The position numbers and the translations under genes are program-made. Positions 1 through 5,318 of a stretch of DNA of 9,992 nt are shown here, in pieces. The stretch lies in contig CAKTFF010000049.1 of the NCBI GenBank assembly GCA_934553185.1, positions 1-9,992 on the forward strand, written 5' to 3'. The notes beneath the pieces were generated by a model. It was given only the letters and a program-made list of their open reading frames with translations. It had not been told where the DNA came from and did no database searches. This DNA comes from an uncultured Devosia sp. (GTDB taxonomy: Bacteria > Pseudomonadota > Alphaproteobacteria > Rhizobiales > Devosiaceae). The first letter of the stretch is position 1, and each line of letters opens with the position of its first letter.

Positions 1-552
1 ATCAAGGACTCTTGGCCGGGGCAGATGCGCAGCGTCTATGGCGATCACCAGCGGTTCATCGACACCTACTTCACCCAGTACAAGGGCTACTATTTCACCG
101 GCGACGGCTGCCGCCGCGACGAGGACGGCTATTACTGGATCACCGGCCGGGTCGATGACGTGCTCAATGTGTCAGGACATCGCCTCGGCACGGCAGAAGT
201 TGAAAGCGCCCTGGTCAGCCATCCCAAAGTGTCCGAAGCGGCCGTTGTGGGCTATCCGCATGACATCAAAGGGCAGGGGATCTACTGCTATGTCACGCTG
301 ATGGCCGGGGAAGCCAGCGATGACGCGCTCAAGACCGAACTTCGGAACTGGGTCCGCAAGGAGATCGGCCCGATCGCTACGCCGGACTTGATCCAGTGGG
401 CGCCGGGCCTGCCCAAGACCCGCTCGGGCAAGATCATGCGCCGCATCCTGCGCAAGGTGGCCGAGAATGACTTCGGCTCGCTCGGCGACACCTCCACTTT
501 GGCCGACCCGGCGGTGGTCAATGACCTGATCGACAACCGGCAGAACCGTTAG
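1..552 (+). CDS. acs: Acetyl-CoA synthetase, C-terminal part (5' end outside window)
   Basis: This is the C-terminal 183 residues of AMP-forming acetyl-CoA synthetase, a cytosolic enzyme that converts acetate, ATP and CoA to acetyl-CoA, AMP and PPi. The frame is open at base 1, so roughly 470 residues of the usual ~650 lie upstream. Visible motifs are YFTGD (residues 31-35), the hinge and A8 region [13 protein letters not shown] (49-61), and the C-terminal A10 motif [11 protein letters not shown]. The lysine of SGK (residue 144, codon 430-432) is the conserved catalytic lysine of the adenylation half-reaction, and in other bacteria it is the site of reversible acetylation by Pat/CobB-type systems. 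The ending matches the acs family closely, including the GDTSTLADP tail. The stop TAG (550-552) is followed almost at once by the next gene. Identity is essentially certain; only the start is missing. Confidence 0.97.
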   Translation: MKDSWPGQMRSVYGDHQRFIDTYFTQYKGYYFTGDGCRRDEDGYYWITGRVDDVLNVSGHRLGTAEVESALVSHPKVSEAAVVGYPHDIKGQGIYCYVTLMAGEASDDALKTELRNWVRKEIGPIATPDLIQWAPGLPKTRSGKIMRRILRKVAENDFGSLGDTSTLADPAVVNDLIDNRQNR

Positions 553-560
553 GTTTGGCA

Positions 561-1802
561 ATGAGGGCCTCGATGAGGGCGATACTGCGTATGCTTGTTT
601 CCGCCCTAGTGGCGTTCTCCTGCCTCTCGGCCATGGCTGCGCCCTACACGGCCGGCACCATTCTTCCTAGTGCACCGGCCGCAGAGCGCGATGCGGCGCT
701 GCTCGATTTCTACCGACAGTGGAAGGAGGTCTACTTCCAGCATGGTTGCGGCGACGGGCGGGCGTTTGTGGATGTCGCGGCGGACGGAAAGCCGGTTTAT
801 GGCGGCACGGAAGCACAAAGCATCACCGTCTCCGAAGCGCATGGCTATGGCATGCTGGCTCTGGTGATGATGGCTGCCTACGACACCGAAGCACGATCAG
901 ATTTCGACCGTATGGTGCGGTTCTTCCATGATCATCCCGCCCAATCCTCGGCCGGCTTGATGGCCTGGAACCAGGTCGAGGGCTGCGCCGATGCGGGCGC
1001 TGATGTCGGCGGCTCGAATAGCGCAACCGATGGCGACCTCGACATCGCCTATGCGCTCCTGCTTGCGGACAGAATCTGGGGCAGCACGGGCGAGATCGAT
1101 TACCGCGCCAAAGCGCGGTCTGTCATTGATGCGATCATGACGTACGACGTTGCACCGAAGGGCAAGCATCTGCTGATCGGCGACTGGGTCGGCAATCCGG
1201 ACGATCTGTCCTACGCCCAAACCACCCGTTCATCCGATTGGATGGTGTCGCACCTTCGCAGTTTCGCCGACCTGGAAGAAGGAGGGGATTGGTCCGCAGT
1301 TGCCGACCGGACCTATGCGATCATCGACGCGATACGCGATCCACAGACCGGTCTCGTACCAGATTTCATCATCGATCTCGACACCGTTCCGCAACCAGCA
1401 CCCACCATGTTCCTAGAAGGCGAGCACGATGGCGACTACGCCTGGAATGCCTGCCGATACCCTTGGCGCCTGGCGCTCGATTATCTGCTGCATGGCGAGG
1501 TTCGAGCGCGTGAGGCGACGGCGTCCCTGAACAGGTGGATCGTGGCCGCGACCAGCGGCAGTCCCCATGCCATCGCAAACGGCTATGAGCTTGATGGCAC
1601 CCCGATGGACGAAGGGCGGGGATCGATGGCCTTTGTGGCGCCGTTTGGCGTTTCGGCGATGGTAGACAGCCGCAACCAGGCTTGGCTGGATGCCGTCTGG
1701 GCCGACGTGGTCGCACGAGAAATCGGCGACGAGGATTACTACGGCAACACGATCAAGCTCTTGTCGATGATCGTCATGTCAGGCCATTGGCCAACGCCTT
1801 GA
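561..1802 (+). CDS. Secreted glycoside hydrolase family 8 (chitosanase/lichenase-like)
   Basis: A 413-residue exported glycosidase of family GH8, an (alpha/alpha)6-barrel family of inverting endo-beta-glucanases, chitosanases and xylanases. A signal peptide (residues 1-26, hydrophobic LVSALVAFSCLSAMA) probably ends at AMA|A. Family motifs in order are SEAHGYGM (91-98, with E92 as the likely general acid), ATDGDLDIAY (155-164, D157 or D159 substrate-binding), IGDWV and TRSSDWM (206-228), FLEGEHDGDY (284-293), NACRYPWR (296-303), and YYGNTIKLLSMIVMSGHW near the end. GH8 cellulases and BcsZ have Asp as base at the position occupied here by N296, while chitosanase/lichenase members use a Glu in a loop, for which E286 is a good candidate. 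No bcs genes are visible, so BcsZ is less likely. The start could be ATG 561 or ATG 573; the latter has GAGGG at 563-567 and may be the true one. TTG 555 is unlikely. The gene begins 8 nt after the acs stop (20 nt if the start is 573), so the two may be co-transcribed. The substrate is not determinable from sequence alone. Confidence 0.88.
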   Translation: MRASMRAILRMLVSALVAFSCLSAMAAPYTAGTILPSAPAAERDAALLDFYRQWKEVYFQHGCGDGRAFVDVAADGKPVYGGTEAQSITVSEAHGYGMLALVMMAAYDTEARSDFDRMVRFFHDHPAQSSAGLMAWNQVEGCADAGADVGGSNSATDGDLDIAYALLLADRIWGSTGEIDYRAKARSVIDAIMTYDVAPKGKHLLIGDWVGNPDDLSYAQTTRSSDWMVSHLRSFADLEEGGDWSAVADRTYAIIDAIRDPQTGLVPDFIIDLDTVPQPAPTMFLEGEHDGDYAWNACRYPWRLALDYLLHGEVRAREATASLNRWIVAATSGSPHAIANGYELDGTPMDEGRGSMAFVAPFGVSAMVDSRNQAWLDAVWADVVAREIGDEDYYGNTIKLLSMIVMSGHWPTP

Positions 1803-1920
1803 AGGCAGGCTTGCTGGTCCTGGTTCTATGCGCGGCTTTGGTCAATTCGGCGCCATGCCATTGTTTCGCGTTCGTTTGACCGGCATCGTCGCGCATTGAT
1901 TCGATGACGGACTTGCACAC
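1803..1920. other. Intergenic gap between GH8 and GH3 genes
   Basis: These 118 bp hold no recognisable terminator or convincing promoter. The last part (GGA near 1909-1911) may serve as a weak ribosome binding site for the GTG start at 1921. A 22-codon hydrophobic ORF from TTG 1811 to the stop at 1877-1879 was noticed but is not supported as a gene. Confidence 0.4.
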
Positions 1921-3012
1921 GTGATCCCCAAACTTGTTTGCCTAGGCGCCGTCGCGGCCATGATGCTGTTATCTCTGCCGGCACATGCCGCCACGCTTGA
2001 GCAGATGGCCGGACAGATGATCGTCCTTGGCTTTCAGGGTGACGATGCCGATGACAAGTCGGTAGTCGCCTTGCGCGAAGAGCTCGAAGCGGGGCGGCTG
2101 GGCGGCGTCATGCTGCTCAAGACCAACATCAAGAGCCTGGCTGCAGTGAGCGACATGAACGCCGCATTTCTGGCGGCTTCACCATCCCTGCCGCCCTTCA
2201 TCACCGTGGACCAGGAAGGAGGGGCAGTGGAGCGGCTGACCAAGGACATCGGTTTTTCCGAGATCGGTAATGCTGCGACCATTGCTGCAGCGAATACGCC
2301 CGCTGAGGCGGAGGCCATTTACGCGCGGATGGCCAAGTCGGTGGCTGAACTGGGCTTCACGGTCAACTTCGGACCGGTTGCCGATGTTAACCTCAATCCC
2401 AAGAATCAGGTGATCGCCCGCTTCGGCCGCTCCTTCTCCAGCGATCCCGACGTGGTCGCGACTTATGATCGCGCCTTTATTGCCGCCCATCATGAGGCGG
2501 GACTTTTAACGGCTCTCAAGCACTTTCCGGGTCACGGATCTTCGACCGCTGACAGCCACCAGGGCTTTGTCGACATCACCGACACCTGGCAAGATGCCGA
2601 ACTGGATCCCTACCGAACGCTGATTGCCGAGGACATGGTGGACATGATTATGGTCGGCCACCTTTTTCATGCGCGCTATTCCGACCAGAGCGCGCAGACG
2701 CCATCGTCGCTTGCGCCGCAATGGATCGAGGGCGTGTTGCGCGGTGATCTCGGCTTTGACGGCGTGGTGATCAGCGATGATCTCGAGATGGGCGCGATTC
2801 GCGATCATTTCACCTTGGAGCAGACCGTCACCATGGGCGTGCGGGCGGGGATGGATATCCTGTTGTTCTCCAACACGGCGGATTATCGCGCAGGTCTCGG
2901 CCGTGAAATCCTCGATATCCTCGTGGCGGAAGCCCAAGCCGATCCGGCTTTCGCGGCCCGGATCAAGCAAAGCTATGAGCGGATCGTTCGATTGAAGCGG
3001 ACCCTTCAATAG
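1921..3012 (+). CDS. Exported GH3 beta-N-acetylhexosaminidase (NagZ-type)
   Basis: A 363-residue glycoside hydrolase family 3 protein of the NagZ subgroup, which removes beta-1,4-linked GlcNAc from muropeptides or chitin-type oligosaccharides through a covalent intermediate. Residues 1-23 form a signal peptide (hydrophobic VAAMMLLSLP, cleavage AHA|A). The TIM barrel follows with VDQEGG (96-101), KHFPGHG (200-206), the Asp-x-His dyad D211/H213 that serves as acid/base in NagZ enzymes, and SDDLEM (285-290) with D286 as the predicted nucleophile. All key residues are present. The length fits a single-domain NagZ with no extra C-terminal domain. Gram-negative NagZ is normally cytosolic in muropeptide recycling, so the leader is unusual and points to periplasmic or secreted action. 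The start is GTG 1921; an in-frame stop at 1897-1899 rules out a much longer start, and ATG 1960 would leave only a stub of the leader. An alternative is a chitooligosaccharide beta-N-acetylglucosaminidase working with the GH8 upstream. Confidence 0.92.
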   Translation: MIPKLVCLGAVAAMMLLSLPAHAATLEQMAGQMIVLGFQGDDADDKSVVALREELEAGRLGGVMLLKTNIKSLAAVSDMNAAFLAASPSLPPFITVDQEGGAVERLTKDIGFSEIGNAATIAAANTPAEAEAIYARMAKSVAELGFTVNFGPVADVNLNPKNQVIARFGRSFSSDPDVVATYDRAFIAAHHEAGLLTALKHFPGHGSSTADSHQGFVDITDTWQDAELDPYRTLIAEDMVDMIMVGHLFHARYSDQSAQTPSSLAPQWIEGVLRGDLGFDGVVISDDLEMGAIRDHFTLEQTVTMGVRAGMDILLFSNTADYRAGLGREILDILVAEAQADPAFAARIKQSYERIVRLKRTLQ

Positions 3013-3084
3013 CAGTGTCCCCATGTTCTGGGCGTGAACAGTTCCCTCACGCCGTTTGGCGGGATAAAGTGCGCCCGGGAAAGC

Positions 3085-3089
3085 AGGAG
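3085..3089 (+). promoter_or_regulatory. Shine-Dalgarno that sets the LpxH-like start
   Basis: AGGAG lies 10 nt before ATG 3100. It supports that start over the in-frame GTG at 3034, whose extra 22 residues look like non-coding translation and precede the family's conserved beginning. Confidence 0.7.
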
Positions 3090-3099
3090 TGATTGCTTG

Positions 3100-3897
3100 A
3101 TGGCGGATGACCGCGAAACCAGACGGGTTCGGGCCATTTTCATTTCGGATGTGCATCTGGGCATGAAGCCGATCAGGGTCGGCCAGCTCATCGAATTTCT
3201 GCGCGCCCATGATGCCGAAACGATCTACCTGGTCGGCGATATTCTGGACGGGTGGCGTCTCGCCAAGGCGTGGCACTGGCCGGGCGAGTACAATATCCTG
3301 GTTCAGCTCCTCCTCGACAAGGCGACAGCCGGCACCCGCATTGTTTATCTGCCCGGCAACCACGACGAATTTCTGCGCGAGTATCTCGGCACCTATTTCG
3401 GCGAGGTCGAGTTTGTCGACCGCACGGTCCACACCACCGCTTCGGGCAAAACCTATCTGGTCATCCATGGCGACCAGTTCGACGTTGTCGTGATGCATGC
3501 CAAGTGGCTCGCCCATGTTGGGGACTGGGCCTACAACGCCGCCCTTCGCGTCAACATCGCCATCAATTGGGTGCGGCGGCGCCTGGGTCTACAGTACTGG
3601 TCGCTGAGCGCCTGGGCCAAGCAGAAGGTCAAGAATGCCGTGTCGGTGATCGGACGCTTCGAGGAAGCGCTGGTGCATGAGGCGCGTCAGTCGGGCGTCG
3701 ATGGCGTGATCTGCGGTCACATCCATTTCGCCGACATGCATGACCGTCTGGGTGTGCATTATATCAACACCGGCGATTGGGTCGAAAGCTGCACGGCGAT
3801 CGTTGAAAATGTCGATGGCGGCTTCGAGTTGATCAAGTGGACCGAGATGGTGGTGGGCGAACCTCGGCGGTTCCGCTTGCGCCGCGCCGTAGGCTGA
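3100..3897 (+). CDS. LpxH-like UDP-2,3-diacylglucosamine diphosphatase family metallophosphoesterase
   Basis: A 265-residue calcineurin-fold metallophosphoesterase of the LpxH/YbbF-like group (COG2908 type). All five metal-binding signatures are present: SDVHLG (16-21, D17 and H19), GDILD (46-50), GNHDE (86-90), HGD (123-125) and GHIH (206-209). There is no signal peptide. A central amphipathic insert (about 135-180, Trp- and Arg-rich, with NWVRRRLGLQYW) resembles the lipid-contacting cap of LpxH-type enzymes and suggests membrane-surface work. LpxH cleaves UDP-2,3-diacylglucosamine to lipid X and UMP in lipid A synthesis. Most Alphaproteobacteria use the unrelated LpxI for that step, so this may be a paralogue acting on another nucleotide-sugar or lipid phosphoester. 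The start is chosen by the AGGAG at 3085. The gap from the GH3 gene is 87 bp, with no clear promoter seen. Family assignment is firm; the substrate is not. Confidence 0.85.
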   Translation: MADDRETRRVRAIFISDVHLGMKPIRVGQLIEFLRAHDAETIYLVGDILDGWRLAKAWHWPGEYNILVQLLLDKATAGTRIVYLPGNHDEFLREYLGTYFGEVEFVDRTVHTTASGKTYLVIHGDQFDVVVMHAKWLAHVGDWAYNAALRVNIAINWVRRRLGLQYWSLSAWAKQKVKNAVSVIGRFEEALVHEARQSGVDGVICGHIHFADMHDRLGVHYINTGDWVESCTAIVENVDGGFELIKWTEMVVGEPRRFRLRRAVG

Positions 3898-3995
3898 CCA
3901 CGAAGCGCGTAGCGCTCTGAAAACGCGAACAGCATCATTGGCGAGAGCGATGCACTTGGCCCTTGCGTTGCGAGTCGATGCGGGGCACGAAAGAG

Positions 3996-4018
3996 TCCGG
4001 GCGCTGATTTGCCCGGAG
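3996..4018 (+). promoter_or_regulatory. Hairpin covering the MFS gene Shine-Dalgarno
   Basis: A perfect 7-bp inverted repeat, TCCGGGC (3996-4002) and GCCCGGA (4011-4017), is separated by an 8-nt loop. The second arm contains most of the GGAG ribosome binding site (4015-4018) for ATG 4027. If it folds in mRNA it would hide the site and lower translation. The fold is directly visible; a regulatory role is inference. Confidence 0.45.
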
Positions 4019-4026
4019 TTTACCCC

Positions 4027-5214
4027 ATGTCACCGGTATCGACGCGCTTGGCCAGCCCCGAGCTGCGCGCCTCTCTGTTTCAGTTCACCGTCTATCTCCC
4101 CGGCGCGGTCAGCTCTGTTTTCTTAGGCATCTGGCTCAGCGAACATGGCCTAGCGGGCGATCAGATCGGGCTGATCAACTCGGTACCCATGTTGTGCTTG
4201 CTGCTGCTCAACATGGTCGTGGGCCGGGTGGCCGATCAGGCCAAGGATTGGCGCTCCGTTATCATCGTGGTTGCGCTTCTGAGCGCCGCTGCGCCCATCG
4301 GGCTTTTCTGGGTCAACGAGTTCTGGGGCATTTTGCTGTTTTGGTGCCTATGCACCATGAGTGGGGGCTTGGTCCCGCCATTGATCGACGCGGCCACGGT
4401 GCGCATGACGCGCCGCAATGGCACGGACTTCGGCGCGGTGCGGGCCTGGGCAACCGTGGGCTATGTGGTTGGGACGGGGCTCATTGGCCTGTTGATTACC
4501 GTGTATGGCGCCAGCGCCTTCGTGCCGCTCTTTCTGGCCATGTCGGTCTTGCGGGCAGCGCTGGGCTTTCTCCTGCCGCGCTTCCGGGCACCCGATCATC
4601 AGCAGACGCTCGGGGAACTGGTGGACCGCCCCAAGCTGCGCGATGCTCTCAAGCTCTGGTTCGTTCTGCCACTCGTCGCCTTTGCGCTGGTCAATTCGAG
4701 CAATGCCGTGGTCGGCGGCTTCGCGGCCCTCCTTTGGCTCGAAACGGGTGTGCCCGACTACTATTTCGGTCCTTTGCTGGCCATTGCCGCAGCGGCTGAG
4801 GCCGTGCTGATGTTTGCCTGGCGCAGCTTTGGCGGACGGATCACCGCCCGCACCATGATCCTCCTCGCGGCTTTCAGCGGGCTTGTCCGCTTCACGGCCA
4901 TGGCCTTCAGTCCGCCCGTCGAGGTGCTTTTCGTGGTGCAGATGCTCCATGCGCTCAGCTTCGGTCTGGGCTATTTCGGCGTGGTCCATTTCATCGCTAA
5001 CTGGACCGACGAGTCCAATGCGGCCGAGGCGCAGGGCTTTGCCAATATGCTGCAGCAAGGCGCTTCCATGCTGGCGCTTATCATCTTCGGCGTGCTGTTC
5101 GAGCACTTCGGGGCACACGCCTTCTTTTACTCCACCGTGACCGCCTCGGTCGCTGTGGTCTGCGTGCTGGCGTCGCTCCGCCTGCGCCCACCCAAGGATG
5201 CGTTGGCCGCCTAG
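4027..5214 (+). CDS. MFS transporter, MFS_1-like / 3-phenylpropionate transporter (HcaT) type
   Basis: A 395-residue inner-membrane major facilitator protein with about 12 predicted membrane segments, starting near residues 16-36 and ending near 367-383. The loop 2-3 signature is GRVADQAKDWR (66-76). FGAVRAWATVGYVVG (135-149) matches the conserved segment of the HcaT/LacY-like MFS_1-like family, and HALSFGLGYFGVVHFIAN (308-325) matches its conserved helix 10. A soluble loop of about 25 residues (187-210) joins the halves, as is usual. The length is typical. The start is ATG 4027, with GGAG 8 nt upstream; a TTG at 4009 also lies in frame but has no good ribosome site. The substrate cannot be told from sequence: family members move aromatic acids, nucleosides or sugars. 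It stands 129 bp after the metallophosphoesterase gene and is the last + strand gene before the terminator. Confidence 0.85.
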   Translation: MSPVSTRLASPELRASLFQFTVYLPGAVSSVFLGIWLSEHGLAGDQIGLINSVPMLCLLLLNMVVGRVADQAKDWRSVIIVVALLSAAAPIGLFWVNEFWGILLFWCLCTMSGGLVPPLIDAATVRMTRRNGTDFGAVRAWATVGYVVGTGLIGLLITVYGASAFVPLFLAMSVLRAALGFLLPRFRAPDHQQTLGELVDRPKLRDALKLWFVLPLVAFALVNSSNAVVGGFAALLWLETGVPDYYFGPLLAIAAAAEAVLMFAWRSFGGRITARTMILLAAFSGLVRFTAMAFSPPVEVLFVVQMLHALSFGLGYFGVVHFIANWTDESNAAEAQGFANMLQQGASMLALIIFGVLFEHFGAHAFFYSTVTASVAVVCVLASLRLRPPKDALAA

Positions 5215-5269
5215 ATCCTCAAGCTTCGGAGATTGGATGCAGTCGGTTCGAGCAGTTGTCAGCCAAAAG

Positions 5270-5301
5270 AAAACGGCCCCGGATTGTTCCGGGGCCGTTT
5301 T
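5270..5301. terminator. Bidirectional intrinsic terminator between convergent genes
   Basis: A perfect 13-bp stem (AAAACGGCCCCGG at 5270-5282 pairing with 5289-5301) has a 6-nt ATTGTT loop. A T-run follows on the + strand (5298-5301, then GGTTTG), and on the - strand the A-rich sequence at 5265-5273 gives a T-run. It therefore fits the 3' ends of both the MFS gene (stop 5214) and the leftward giant gene (stop 5319). Confidence 0.92.
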
Positions 5302-5318
5302 GGTTTGATCCGCCTGGT

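Noticed and set aside
561..1802. Naming the GH8 gene bcsZ
   Set aside because: No bcsA or bcsB is in view, and the active-site motifs (Asn for the usual base Asp, FLEGEHDGDY loop) differ from those of BcsZ.
1811..1879. A 22-codon hydrophobic ORF from TTG with three cysteines, after the GH8 gene
   Set aside because: It has a rare start, is very short, and has only a weak AGG-like site in front. It may be chance, as nothing independent supports it.
2506..3516. A 336-codon - strand ORF across the GH3/LpxH-like junction
   Set aside because: It covers two well-supported + strand genes and the gap between them, and shows no family motif.
3904..3916. Small inverted repeat AGCGC-GTA-GCGCT after the metallophosphoesterase gene
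   Set aside because: Only a 5-bp stem with a 3-nt loop and no T-run; too weak to call a terminator.
3938..4126. A 62-codon ORF before and overlapping the MFS gene
   Set aside because: It overlaps the MFS start in another frame and has no convincing ribosome site or protein character.
4348..5118. A 256-codon - strand ORF within the MFS gene
   Set aside because: It is an antisense shadow, charged and low in hydrophobic pattern, with no ribosome site or motif.
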